Below, in pieces: positions 1 to 11,939 of a stretch of DNA of 64,000 bases. The notes beneath the pieces are model-generated. The model saw nothing but the letters and a program-made list of their open reading frames with translations, was not told the origin of the DNA and made no database searches. This DNA comes from Kuschelorhynchus macadamiae (taxonomy: Eukaryota; Arthropoda; Insecta; Coleoptera; Curculionidae), in assembly GCA_030620095.1 (NCBI GenBank), contig JAUTXW010000204.1, positions 558,001-622,000 of the forward strand, in the 5' to 3' direction. Numbering within the stretch: the stretch's first letter is position 1; each line of letters starts with the position of its first letter. The translations under genes were made by a program, and so were the position numbers.

Positions 1-2364
1 CATAACCAAGTTGTGATATTATTAATTTTTTATAAAATGTGGCTGAGTGACGAAAGCTATTTTTTTTTCTTCTTGGTATGTGAAGCCATTGTGAACCTTT
101 TTAACTTGTTACTCGTAGACGATAACACAACAACACAACATACACAACTAATTAATAGCTGTAAACCGAATTACAATGACTTTATAACGACAACAGTGGC
201 GACAAGAGAAGCCCACCCGCCAAATTGATGTAAAATTTCTAAAGGTTTAAATGGGGGCACCCATATTATCGTTAGTTTTTCGCGAAATATGGCTAAATTA
301 ATCTACTTTTATATTGACAACCTCTGTCGGCGTCAGTTGTAAATGTAGGGTTATGTTAATGTTTTACTTTAATAATCTATTAGAACTATCTAGTACAAAC
401 TTATTTTTTCATTTAGATTTTTAACAAATAACAATGTTTGTGCAAGCGATTAATGAGAGTTGTCTGCCAAGTGAATTTAGTATGTAATATGTACTGAAGA
501 AGGCCTACAAAATAAAGTTTCTTTTATGCTAATCTTAGAGTGCTTCTACCTCAAATTGAGGTGCAGAATGAGGTAAAACATACATACACTAAGACATGAA
601 ACAATATTGTCTGTTATAGCAAAATAAAATCAAAATATAATAATGTGCAATATTTAATAACTTTTCTTGGAGTAAACCTAAACTTAAAACATTTAAGGTT
701 ATAGTCATTTACACAATCGTCACAAACACTTTATAATTACAAGCAAAAAACAGGTGAACCAGGCTTAAATACATTTCTCTATATAGCCAATAGCTAAGAA
801 CTTCTTGTTTGAATCAATATTCGTTTTAATAATCACAAAAACCAATAAAATGAGTCAGTAAAATAACAAATCTCATAAGAAACCCACGTAGGCGAAAACT
901 AAATAAAGCGATTTTAGCAGCAATATGGCCGAACCAATCAAAAATTGGTTACTCTATTGTTGCCACTGTCCTTATAAAATCACCGTTCGAATCTCGTACC
1001 AGCGCCCCCTATCTCCGGAACCTCAAGTACAAGAGGTAATAGTTTACTTGTAGTTAATAATTACTGTAATTCTCACTTCTAAGTTGCAACAGAAGAATAA
1101 CGACTGGTAATAGCCAGTTTAAAGTAGCAATAGACGATAACTTTTTTTCTGCAACGACTCGTTTTACATTATAGTAATACGTTAAATTTGAACGTAATTA
1201 GTCTGCAAAAAAGAAGGTACTGATACTTAAAAGTTGTAATTTAGTAAACAGGTTAGAAACAGTAACTTTGAATAATTACTATTATTCCACGGAAAAGAAA
1301 TGACGACCTTGAAATCAATTCCTTAAGTAGTTGCTTGGCAGTAGTTATTATATAATTACTTTACATGAAAAATTACTATAAAGTATTATTCGCAGTAACA
1401 AATACATATATAATACTTACATATAGGGGAAAATATAAGCAATATGTTAATCGAGTTACTTCAAGAAACTGAAATGCCTCTTAGTAATATACACTTGTTG
1501 CTTCTAGATTCGGGAGCTAACGTTGAAAAAGGTACGCGAATTACGAACATATTTCATTCATTCCCTTAGTCTTCTTACTTCTTAGGTATTTTAAAAAGTC
1601 GGATATTCGGCCGAATAGTTTAGTATCTGGCTAAATTCGAGAAAAGTAGCCGGTTAGGCCGAGTATTCGTGGTATCTATATGTATTAGTATATTACATTG
1701 TGGAGGATATGACGGTTGCGTAGGAGAGGCCTTACTTTTGACTGCAGACTGCTAAAGGCATAACAAATGTTCGTTAGATTACTATGAAGATATGGACAGC
1801 TCTCTTTTTGAAAAGTGGTTTACAGACACATTATTACTCAAAAGAAAACATAACGATGTATTTGTCATGGACCATGCCTCATATCATTGAAGACTTTACT
1901 CACATCTATAGTGATAATGGCGTTATTTTTATTTTAGCCTAAATAATTACCATTACCTTATCCGTAAATACTTTTTACCAAATTTTGATATCTTCCTTAA
2001 TTCCGAAAACAGCGTTTCGAATTTAAACTAAATTAGTCAGTATACGAGTTTTGTTCAAACCATAAAATTTGGCATAATCTTCAAAATAAATCCCTAAATT
2101 TAATTCAGCCCGCATAAATAAAAAAATATATAGACTTACCAAAAATATGTATATACAAAATTTGATCTATTGCGCCCCTGTATATGTCGTACATATTCTA
2201 GATGTAGGTAGTTTAATACAACGTTTACCTTTTTGGAGGTCAATCCGCTTTAATTTGAAACGCACTGGCATGGACATTCCGAGGTAGGAGCGTTTTGAGA
2301 CAAGTTTGCAATGTTGATATTTAGATACTAGTAATATTTTACTAATAAAGAAAAATTTTCAAAG
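1..2364. other. AT-rich non-coding stretch before the first AGPAT exon
   Basis: No coding region, RNA gene or repeat boundary could be supported here. The acyltransferase exon that should carry the catalytic NHxxxxD block I was searched for by eye and not found, so it probably lies upstream of the window. The stretch is presumably intron, because the exon at 2365 begins with a splice acceptor. Confidence 0.5.
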
Positions 2365-2552
2365 GTATGTTCCAGATCTGGCCAACAATGGGTAAATGTA
2401 CGGTTATAGGGAAAAAAGAGCTGTTTTGGGCTTGGCCCTTTGGACTAGCTGCATGGCTGGCTGGACTAGTTTTTATTCCACGTGTGAAAACAAAAGCAAA
2501 TCAGGCTAAAGCTGTCATAAACGAAGCTGTGAAAAAAATAGCTAAAGAAAAG
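2365..2552 (+). CDS. AGPAT (lysophosphatidic acid acyltransferase), internal exon with block II
   Basis: Internal exon of a 1-acyl-sn-glycerol-3-phosphate acyltransferase, the enzyme that converts lysophosphatidic acid to phosphatidic acid in the ER membrane. The acceptor AG is at 2363-2364 and the donor GTAAGT at 2553-2558. After two bases completing a split codon (probably Gly) the exon encodes 62 residues and ends on a codon boundary. The stretch KKELFWAWPFGLAAWLAG followed by LVFIPR matches PlsC/AGPAT block II and its hydrophobic segment. The next exon at 40991 starts in phase 0 and continues the protein directly. Translation running on past 2552 enters a (TA)n tract and is not coding. 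Family identity is from conserved sequence; which AGPAT paralogue it is remains open. Confidence 0.9.
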
Positions 2553-2566
2553 GTAAGTCTAACCTC

Positions 2567-2678
<112 letters not shown>

Positions 2679-2706
2679 TTTGCATTAGTATATATGCGAA
2701 AAACAA

Positions 2707-2710
<4 letters not shown>

Positions 2711-2787
<77 letters not shown>
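2711..2787. repeat. (AT)n microsatellite
   Basis: About 77 bp of perfect AT dinucleotide, 34 bp after the preceding tract. Confidence 0.98.
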
Positions 2788-2790
<3 letters not shown>

Positions 2791-3479
2791 AATATAGCTG
2801 AGAAATATCTTAATCAAACCAGAACAAGTATGAATTAAAAGTCGAATTTATGCCTACGACAAACTATTCGAATTGAAGAGACTGACTACAGAAAGGTATA
2901 TGGATATAATACGTACAAATACTTATATTTTTTAAAAGGAAAATTCTGTGTTATTTAAACTATTATTGTTGTTCGTATAATTGTTCAGATTAAGTAAATT
3001 TGAATAAATAGAACAAGGTCTTCGATATGAAATATTTCCACCATTTCCAGAAACAGTCTCTTGTTATAATTGTTTCCTTACATAATACTTGGGTATCATT
3101 AAAGTTGAATAAGTGCCCTGATTGATTTGTGTGTTCTGAAAGTGCACAAGTATTTTTCATTAATCTACAGTCGCTTTTAAAATGTCTTTTTGTTTCTATG
3201 TAAATACCCTCACACTCTGAACAAGGAATACTGTATACAATGTTTGATGTTTTTTGTATTTCATCCCTATCTTTTAATTTTGTAAAAGTGTACCTATTTT
3301 ATTGAGGCGGTTAATTGAATAATGAACAACTTAGTTATAAATTTCGACTTCGATAATTGTTTGTAAAATCAAAGATATATCTCCAGGGGATTATAGTTAA
3401 TAAATTATTGGGTCATTTACCAAAAGAGTCCCAAAAGGCCAATATTTGGCGAACATGATATATTTGAGACGAAATGGTA
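2788..3479. other. Non-coding stretch, nothing recognised
   Basis: AT-rich intronic sequence. I see no coding region, tandem repeat or element terminus that can be supported. Confidence 0.5.
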
Positions 3480-3786
3480 AATTTAGTAAATCATAGAATC
3501 AGGAATCAGATTTTTTATGTACATGTCCAGTTTTTGAGATATAACACAAACTTATAATTTTTTAAATGGGAAAGATTTCTCGAAAATATATAATATTAGA
3601 TACTTTTCTATTATATCGCCCAGTATTTTGCATAGACAACTGCAATTTGAAATTTTTTGTTTTAGTAGGCAGAACAAAAGAAAATTGTTGTCATGTTGTT
3701 AAATAAATTACTTGTCAAAAACCTCTAGTTTGTTTTTAGGTTAGATTATATAACCGCAACAATTATTTTAAATTTTATAATAAAAA

Positions 3787-4162
3787 ATGGCTAGAAACCA
3801 AACGTTTTCTAATGAAGAAAAATACGACATGTTGCTCTGGTTTGCACAACCTAACGAAGATGTTAACGAGGCTTCGGAACTAAATTTATTAAGGTATGCT
3901 TAGCATTGGTCGTATTTTATAATCAATACATTTTTATGAAGCTGTTTGCGTTTTAAACATAGGTATCCAGAACGAAGACAACCCTGTGAGATTACATTTC
4001 TTAAAAAAAGAAATAATAGTTGATTTCGGATCTTTCAATAAGCCACGAAGCAAAACCTATAACAAGAAAAATGAGGAAGACGTAGTTAATGTTCTGGCGT
4101 CCATTGATGTAGATCCTTCAGGTTCTCGCAGAAAAATCCATCAGAATGTTGGGGTTCGTTCC
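3787..4162 (+). pseudogene. Mariner-like transposase N-terminus with a 69-bp intron
   Basis: ATG at 3787 opens MARNQTFSNEEKYDMLLWFA. The frame continues to 3893, then GTATGC...CATAG (3894-3962) looks like a true spliceosomal intron, because joining AG to G at 3963 gives LLRYPERRQP. That motif is typical of the N-terminal helix-turn-helix region of a mariner-like group widespread in arthropods (often annotated DUF4817). A frameshift near 3985-3990 separates it from the following conserved segment GSFNKPRSKTYNKKNEEDVV. Homology ends near 4160. No catalytic domain remains. The role would have been DNA binding to the element ends. Confidence 0.7.
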
Positions 4163-4654
4163 AAAAAGCTTTTTGAGATATAACACAAAATAGTTTTTTT
4201 AATGGGAAGTATAAGGTTATAAACCATTTAAATTCATATATTGGTTAATACTTACATCCGGGCGACGCGCATTTTTTTCGATATGATTTTCTGTAACTGG
4301 AACCTCTGGTTCGTTTTCCACTAAAAAATGCGATAATGTCCCTGACTTTTATAGAAAAGTAATACGGTCCGATGAGGCATATACGAGTATAAGTAGCGCC
4401 GGAGTATTAAAGCCAGCATAGAATATTTCCTCGCGAACGACAGGATAGGTTTGGGTTTAATATTTCTTGTTTCATATTGGGTTCAAAAATAATATATCGT
4501 ATATACCAGGGGAGCTTAGATACAGATCAGAAGGTACTTCCAAATACTGGAACAAAAATTTCTACCGGAATTATCGATTTGATTCAAATTGCCTGCAACC
4601 AATTTACGCGACATATATTTTCAACTGGGACTAAAAAAAATGCGATAATGACAC

Positions 4655-5010
4655 CTGACTCATAATTCCGGTAGCATATATAAGGCAGTATTTGGAAAAT
4701 AATTTTCTTGGAAAATGGATAGGGACCAATGGTCCTGTAAGATGGATAGATTTGAGGTTTAAGATCTCTCGGTCTTGGATAATGTATCGTATATGGGGTA
4801 CTTTAGAAAGAAAACAAAACATATAAGACAAGATCACCTGCTCATAATTCCGATAGAATAAGGCAGTATTTGAAAAATAATTTTCTTGGAAAATGGATAG
4901 GGACCAATAGTCCTGTAAGACGGCCGGCGAGGTCGCCAGATCTCTCGGTTTTGGATAACTTCCTTTGAGGTACTTTAGAAAACAAAATATATATAGGACA
5001 AGACTTGACA
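4655..5010. repeat. Two tandem units of about 178 bp
   Basis: Units of roughly 4655-4832 and 4833-5010 share ctcataattccg, then ttttcttggaaaatggatag ggaccaat, then agatctctcgg and ggtactttagaaa. A partial earlier relative begins near 4323 (aaaaaatgcgataatg, repeated at 4633). Reading through gives a spurious antisense open frame. Origin unknown; 5011-5740 holds nothing I recognise. Confidence 0.8.
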
Positions 5011-6140
5011 CCTTAGCAGATTTAATAAACGCCACAGTTAGTATTTTCAGTGCCTTAAGAATGATACGGAAATTATGTAGGCTTTGTGGAAGGCAAAATG
5101 GACATTTCGAGCAATATCTTTAGGGCATAGATTTAGTTTTCTGTTTATTTTAGTGATCTTTAGTGGTAGGATTAGTTTTTGTTGTTGTTGTTAATTGCTG
5201 TTTAGAGGTATTAGAGGTAGAATTATTAACATGTTCATTTTATTCAAATAATAATACTTTTCAAGATTGATGGATTCACCGGTTTAGCAGCGAAAAACAG
5301 GTTAATAACAATTATTTTTATTATAAAACCCAGTTCTCGGTCCGATTTTGAACTCTCTTCAAGGCAAGAGGCTAAAATTATAACAATGTAAGATAAATAA
5401 TGCTATGATAGTTATTAGAAATCTACTTACATTTTACATTATAATTATTGAATTATTAAATTGCTAAAATTTGAGCATTTTTTGTAAAATAGTATAAAAC
5501 AAGGATATACAAGGTAATAATTTATTGTAGAATTTTTAAAAAAAATCTTGTTACTATAAATAAAATATAACTGAAAAATCCATTTGTTTTGTAAGAAATC
5601 CCAGCCTACTACCAAAAACTGAGTCTATCTCTCGCAAATTACTGGGCGATTCGAATAAAAAAGTATATCCTATTGTATATTCTCGAGAAGCTTATGGTGA
5701 ACTGAATAATATAAAATAAAAAGATACGGGGTTGTCCCATGGGTTGTCCCATTTAAAAAATTATAAGTTTGTGTTATATCTCAAAAACCACAGCTCACAT
5801 AAAAAATCTTCGCCACTGGATTCTACGTGAAAAACTGTATCAGAGCTAGTTTTTACCTTTTCGATTAGTTAAACAACAACCGAAATACGAGGGGGGCCCA
5901 AAAATGCAATATTTTCAATTTCACACTGTATCTTAAAAACGAAGGGGGCTATGAAAATTTTGTTTAGGTCATCTTTCGTTTCACAAAAAAAAGTAGCACC
6001 ATGTCGCGAAAACCGCAACCCTCTATCTTCCCTAATAAGAGAGATACCCCATAAAAACAACAAAAACGGGACATCCTGTACATAAATATATTTTTGGTAT
6101 TAAGTAATTAAGAATAAGATAAAAAAATTTTCCACGTAAA

Positions 6141-6146
<6 letters not shown>

Positions 6147-6195
<49 letters not shown>
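6147..6195. repeat. (AT)n microsatellite
   Basis: About 49 bp of AT dinucleotide just outside the left arm of the inverted-repeat structure at 6211-9911. Confidence 0.97.
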
Positions 6196-6200
<5 letters not shown>

Positions 6201-6268
6201 ATTAAATATAATTTTTTTTATTATTACTAAATTAAATATCTGAATCAGAATTAATCAAAGGTCAGATT

Positions 6269-6859
6269 CAGTGGCGGTTTGTGGTTAACTTTTCAGGGGG
6301 GTCCATATATATACAACACAAAGAGTCATCTGAAAAAATCAGACACACGAAACAATAAAATGTCTTTGTTACTTCTCAACCGCATGTCCAGGCAGATAAA
6401 TTGTACATACTTTTACAACAATAATGATTTACTTATTTGTATTTGTCTTTACATGTTTTCTGAATTTTAAATTTCGGCCAACATCGACTACTGGTCTTAA
6501 ATTCGAGTCGTTTGCCAACGTAAGCCGTATATTAACTATGCGCCCCTGTGAAAATTTGATCGGGAACACTCGGGAAAAAACTCGCCTCCGTTTATAACCA
6601 TGAGGTTAAAGCGGGCCGCCAGCCGTGATCGATGCCAACGAAACGAAACCTCTGGAGATCGCGGTGCGAGGCATCGATAGTGTGTCGCGGAATTAAGGGA
6701 ACGGTCAACGAGTTTATACGCTTAGAATAATAAAGGGAATTTTCAAATTTAAAAAAAATTGATAAAATATAAATTTTATATTATTTTATTTATTTGTTTA
6801 TGTTTGGAATATTTATTGGAGGTCATTGACCATATGACCTAATGGAGGAGCCGCCACTG
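6269..6859. mobile_element. 591-bp hAT-type MITE with 8-bp target-site duplication
   Basis: Begins CAGTGGCGGTTTGTGG and ends GGAGCCGCCACTG, giving terminal inverted repeats of at least CAGTGGCGG. The 8-bp duplication GTCAGATT flanks it at 6261-6268 and 6860-6867. The inverted sister arm at 9784-9911 carries GTCAGATT once, uninterrupted, so an empty site is present in the same window. An 8-bp duplication with a CA-GGC-rich end is characteristic of hAT elements. It encodes no transposase, so it would have been mobilised in trans. Confidence 0.9.
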
Positions 6860-6932
6860 GTCAGATTCCCTTTAAATTAACACACAAGAATTTTTAACAA
6901 TATAAAACATGGGCATCATATCTACTTCCAAA

Positions 6933-6933
<1 letters not shown>

Positions 6934-6990
<57 letters not shown>

Positions 6991-6995
6991 TTATA

Positions 6996-7060
<65 letters not shown>

Positions 7061-7085
7061 ATATGTATATGTATATGTATATGTT
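6934..7085. repeat. (TA)n / (TG TA)n microsatellite
   Basis: About 120 bp of TA dinucleotide broken by TTTATATAT units, grading into GTATAT units near 7055-7085. It begins where the left inverted-repeat arm ends. Open frames across it are Tyr-Ile runs and are not genes. Confidence 0.97.
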
Positions 7086-7136
7086 GATTTTTACTCCTTC
7101 ACGGATGGAAAAATACAGTGTGTTTTCATTCCGGGT

Positions 7137-7315
<179 letters not shown>

Positions 7316-7399
7316 ATAAATCATAAACGAGATTTTGAAGATTAGTTAATAAATAACGTTTTCACCCTAAAGTTGTTGAAGTTTACTATTTATAATCAC

Positions 7400-9484
7400 T
7401 AGGCTTAGGATAATTATGCTTTAAGTATCTAAAAATGTGCATGCAAATATGCTCCGAAACAAATACATTTTTTTAAGGTCGGACGTACAGAAAGTTTCTT
7501 CTAATACGTAGGTACCTTTTCATCTTACTTTGAACTTGACTAGACCTTGTCGCTAGTTTTTCACTTTTTGCGTGCAGTTCTCCCTTAAAATATTATATTA
7601 TTTACACTTCAAGGTATCTTTAAGACGCTATTTTTACCAGTAATTATTACATTAATACAACTATATAATAAAAGTATTTTTTTAAATAAAATTTTAATAT
7701 ATAGCTAACTAAACAAACTAACTAAATAATAAACCTGTTTAAAATTTATTGTTTACGCTAATCAACAAGTTGCGGTTACATTTTATACCTAGATTATCAA
7801 ATTCAAATTTTCTTCTATTATCTGACAATAGTACTTTATACTCAGAAAATACTCGTTCAAAATCACAAGATACAATTGGAACAAATTCAAATCACTGTTA
7901 ATTAAAAATTGTTAATTATCTGGATTCAATGTCTCTTTATTGTCCAAAACTGCACTAATATTTTTCAATTTTTTGTAAAACTCTAACTAATTTTTGAGAA
8001 ATTATTTTTTTAGTGTTAGTTATAGTTTCACTCACTTTTTCTATCATTTCGACGCTTTTTGACAAAGAAAGTCTTTTCATCTCCAATTTTTTTATAGTAT
8101 CAGATAAGCAAGAAAAATTGTTTTTAGTGTAAATTAAATCCTCACGTACATCTTCTTGTGCTTTTTGTATACAATGTGAGTATTCCGCATTAAATTGGTT
8201 GACTATGTTTTTTATTGCCTCGAAATGATCTGCGTAATAAATGGCAGCGTTTATCCAAGTTCCGCATCTAGTTACAATTGGTGATGGGAGCAGGGGGGGT
8301 TTCCTACAGTTTCCCTAAATTCTTCTACCCGAGTCGGAGCTTTTAGAAATACTTTCTTCACCGAGAAAATCAGATCTTTCACTCGTGGATAAAAAGCACG
8401 AACTTGTTCTGCAACTCGATGAAGTCCATGGGCAAGACATATGGCATGTACCATTTTGGGGTACAATATTTGTAGACCACTCATTGCTTTACACATGTAT
8501 GGAACAGGATCTGTTATTGCCACTAACACTCTATCATATTTAATACCACCGGGCCATAAAAGAGTGTGAGAGTCGTTGAAAAATCCAGCAACAGTTGAAT
8601 GATTTACTTTGTCTAAGGTCTTCATTGTAAGTAAATATGATTTATCCCTTTCTGCGTTTACACCCAACACACAAAAAACAAAATTAGCAAAACATCTCGG
8701 TACCACATCAGTTGTTTCATCTAGTGACACCCAAATACTTTTATCTTCTACTTTTTCCCGCAATTCGGTAACTGTCTTATTGTATAAATCTGGAACATAG
8801 TTTTTTCTTAACGAGGATTCATGTGAAATTGAGGTCTTTGTGTACTGCTCTAAAAATGACTTCAGGGCAGGATTACTTAATTTATTTAGTGGAATATCCG
8901 CACGAATAAACGCCTTGCACAAATCCTCATTGAACTTTGATCGTTTGGGTCCCGGACCTGGTGAAAATGGTTCTATGGTTCCTATGTGTTGTGTCACTAG
9001 GAATTTCTTGTTCGCAGTAACAGGAACCTCACAATATTTACAAAACAGCACAAAATCGTCAGTCGTAAAATCATGAAAATCCTTCACGAATTGATTTAAT
9101 GCCGCACTTAATGAATGCTTTTCTTTTGGAATATTGGAAAATGTTCACGCTATAATGTGTAAACTAAACTGAATTGAAAAATTATTTCTAACATTCTTAA
9201 AACGCGCGTATTTATGATTGTAAATCGGTGGTAAATCTATAGTTTTTAAAGCACAGATGTTTTATTGGGCATCTATAACAATTTTAAGACTTTTACATTT
9301 TTTATTATTACGAATTATATTTGAAATACATCAAATTTGTCTTGGGAAATAAAAATATATTCAGAAAAATTACAATATATGCATTTTTCCTGTAATAACT
9401 GCAAAATATGCATTTAAATACAAAAATTTCCAAAATATGCATTTGCATATGCTTTCATGCAAATGCTTATATATCCTAAGCCTA
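7400..9484 (-). mobile_element. Complete-ended hAT transposon, 2,085 bp, with 8-bp duplications
   Basis: Left end TAGGCTTAGGATAATTATG and right end ATATATCCTAAGCCTA form a terminal inverted repeat TAGGCTTAGGATA. The flanks are the identical 8-mer ATAATCAC at 7392-7399 and 9485-9492, as expected for hAT insertion. Inside, on the minus strand, lies one transposase-like reading frame. The subterminal segment 7471-7585 is repeated in inverted orientation at about 20780-20900. Both ends and both duplications are intact, while the gene has lost its start codon and carries a frameshift, so the copy is non-autonomous now. Confidence 0.93.
7955..9144 (-). pseudogene. hAT transposase (CGGBP1-like N-terminus), frameshifted
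   Basis: Minus-strand frame open from 9144, after an in-frame TGA at 9145-9147. There is no in-frame ATG; the first usable codon is GTG at 9087. The N-terminus carries a BED/CGGBP1-like zinc-binding motif, VLFCKYCEVPVTANKKF followed by QHIG. The middle has hAT catalytic-fold signatures: WVSLDETTDVVPR, VAITDPVPYMCKA and HAICLAHGLHRVAEQVR. In a C7 run at 8291-8297 one base is missing. The next frame carries TRCGTWINAAIYYADHFEA and a helical tail to the TAG at 7955-7957. The short hATC dimerisation motif is not obvious. A one-base sequencing error in the C run is possible, but the missing start codon argues for decay. Confidence 0.88.
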
Positions 9485-10353
9485 ATAATCACAGATACAG
9501 TATACTGTTCTTTCTAGCAAATTAAAACCTAAGTGAAAGTTTTTAATCCGCGAAAATATGTTCCCTCATAAATCATTAAAGTATATACGTATATTGATTC
9601 TGAGAACAAAGTGCTCCTTACTACTCGTCCTCGTTGATTATCATTAATATATTATTTACATAAGACTTTTTTATTGATTATGGGCTTCCAGTTATAAATT
9701 ATTTTCATTGTCAAATTCTGCAGGTGAGTTTATTATCATTTCTATAATATTATCATTATTAATCAATACATGTCAAACATACTTCTATCTTTGGAAGTGG
9801 ATATGATGCCCATGTTTTATATTGTTAAAAATTCTTATGGTGTGTTAATTTAATGAGAATCTGACCTTTGATTAATTCTGATTTAGATATTTAATTTAGT
9901 ATTAATAAAAAAAAAATATTTAAATATTTTTGCTCTTTGAGATCTGCATAATAAAAAAATTGAACAAAAATATAATGATTGATCTTTACCTTGAATCTGG
10001 TAAAGTGTGGGACACGAAAGAAAACCGGGCGGTCCTTAAAATAAAGGTTCATAGTCTTAAGCAACCGGAAAAGTAAAATTTGTGTACGCAAATACATTTT
10101 ATGTTATTTTATTTGTTGTAATAGTCTGCCGCTTCATCTATAAAGTGCGCCAGCTAAGCAGTACGAAAAATTAATCGAGGATTTAGTCAATTTCGCACTG
10201 ATCCACTTGTAATTTGGATGTGCCTAGAGTCTCCATGCATTTGCCGCTAGAAGGTTCTAGCTATTTCCAGTGGCGCCTATACATTTCGAGCATTTCTTTT
10301 CATTTCTATATAAATGCGTTGCGTTGAATTTGAATTATTATTTCGAAGTAGCG

Positions 10354-11744
10354 ATGGCGAGCAAAAGAGGAAAAACAATTCGAAGCGGTGCACGTGAAGT
10401 TATTGCGAGCGTTATAGAGGCCTGTACTAGAGAAGCTGAACATAATAGTTTGACTATTCCAATTCAAAATCGAACAGAACGCGCTGCATTTTACACTGGT
10501 GTTTCGGAAGGTAGTGTAAGAAAAATTCAAAGAGAATATAATGATTGCTCATGTTCTACCTCACCTTTAAAATCTCCTGGTAAAAAAAGACTCCGATTAT
10601 CATACAAGGATAAAATTCACGATGTCGATTTTCAAGTAATTGGACGAACAATAGAGGATTTTTATATAAACTTGAAGAAGGTTCCGACCTGCAAACCCCT
10701 ACTTCATGCTGTAAAGAATAAAATAGATTTACTGTACGGGTATAAAAGCTTAAATCGGCTTTTACGATCAAATGGTTTTGTTTGGCGCAATTTCCAAAAT
10801 AAACGAAAATTGCTCATTGAGAGATCAAATATTTTTCACTGGCGGGTGAAATCTCTATGAACGGTAAGGTAATATAGGTAAGAAGGACGCAATATTGTGT
10901 ATCTAGACGAAACCTGGGTAGATTATGATATGACAGTGAACAAATGCTGGCAAAGTGAAAGTGTTACAGGTGTTGTTCAGGGAATCCGCTCTAGTAGCTT
11001 TATTATAGTTCATGCTGGTTCAGAAGCCGGATTTGTTCCAGGTGCTGCTTTAATTTTTTGCTCGGGACTAACAACTGGAGACTATCATGGACAGATGAAT
11101 AGAGATAATTTTGAAAAGTGATTGCTCGAGAAGTTTCTACCTAACATTCCTCCCAAATCAGTCGTGGTAATGGATAATGCGTCTTATCATTCTCACATAG
11201 AAGGTAAAGTGCCAACTAAATATTCTACAAAAGCTCATATGATATCGTGGCTTAAATCGAACAATCTTGTATTTGATCCAACATGGAGAAAATATCAATT
11301 ATATGAAGTAATATCAGCAAAAAGCCTAGGAAAAAAAGATATAAAATTGACGGTCTTTTACGTAACCTCGGTCATACACCTTTAAGGCTGCCTCCATACA
11401 TGTGCGACCTCAACCCTATTGAACTTGTGTGGGTAGGAGTAAAAAAATATATTCAAAAGCGCAACACCGGTGAACTTTCAATTAAAGATTTAAATAAAAT
11501 AACATTAGAAGCGATTGACTCAATATCGGCTGAAAATTGGAAATCGCATGTTAAACATGTTCGTTCTATTGAAGATAAATACTGGGAAGTAGATGGCAAA
11601 ACTGAAACGGTTATTGATGATTTAGTTATCACAGTGGGATCTTCAAGTAGTGACGACGAAACCTCATCATTTTCAGAGGAAGACAATGATTTAGAAGGAA
11701 TCGAACCATTAGAATCACAGCCGACAACCTCAAAAACGACTTAG
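10354..11744 (+). pseudogene. Tc1/mariner-like transposase with DD(82)E spacing, broken
   Basis: ATG at 10354 opens MASKRGKTIRSGAREVI, a helix-turn-helix DNA-binding half. The frame is interrupted by three stops between 10858 and 10881 and a TGG-to-TGA change at 11119-11121. It then continues with catalytic motifs: YLDETW (first Asp at 10906-10908), VVVMDNASYHS (second Asp at 11173-11175) and PPYMCDLNPIELVW (Glu at 11421-11423). A one-base frameshift lies near 11345-11350. Between the second Asp and the Glu are 245 nt, which is 82 residues if one base was lost, far more than the 34-39 of classic Tc1/mariner. The acidic Ser-rich tail ends at TAG 11742-11744, and AATAAA follows at about 11790. 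I recall a DD82E lineage named Sailor; assignment to it needs a tree. Confidence 0.88.
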
Positions 11745-11939
11745 TTTTTTTTTTTAATATTTTGTAAAGTTGTTCATAAAGTAGCTGTCAATAAACTGCT
11801 TCAAAATAATTAATTTTCTGTTCAATACCGGGTGTCAAAAACTATCTAATATTGGAATTAATATTTGAAAAACTACAGAACTCATATTTTTCCAAAATTA
11901 ACACATCAATTTTAGTTTTTAGTTAAGTTATAGTAGGGG

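Larger units (their letters stand above)
3480..6082 (+). mobile_element. Decayed mariner-like element with subterminal inverted repeats
   Basis: The segment around 3480-3590 is repeated in inverted orientation around 5740-5850; both share the core TTTGAGATATAACACAAACT plus a following TTTTTTAAATGGGA. A Tc1/mariner-type right terminus, GGGACATCCTG followed by TA, lies at about 6070-6082. A transposase N-terminus is inside at 3787. The expected left terminus (CAGGATGTCCC) was not found, so the left boundary is only the start of visible homology. Part of the inverted-repeat core recurs at 4167-4200, directly where the coding remnant stops, which suggests an internal rearrangement or second insertion. 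Confidence 0.6.

Noticed and set aside
13..228. 71-codon open frame at the left edge
   Set aside because: No start context, motif or homology that I recognise; composition matches the AT-rich background.
920..1005. tRNA- or SINE-like boxes (TGGCCGAACC-A and GTTCGAATC)
   Set aside because: No acceptor, D or T stems pair around the B-box-like string, so a Pol III gene is not supported.
8609..9076. Two plus-strand frames of 63 and 78 codons
   Set aside because: Shadows of the minus-strand hAT transposase.
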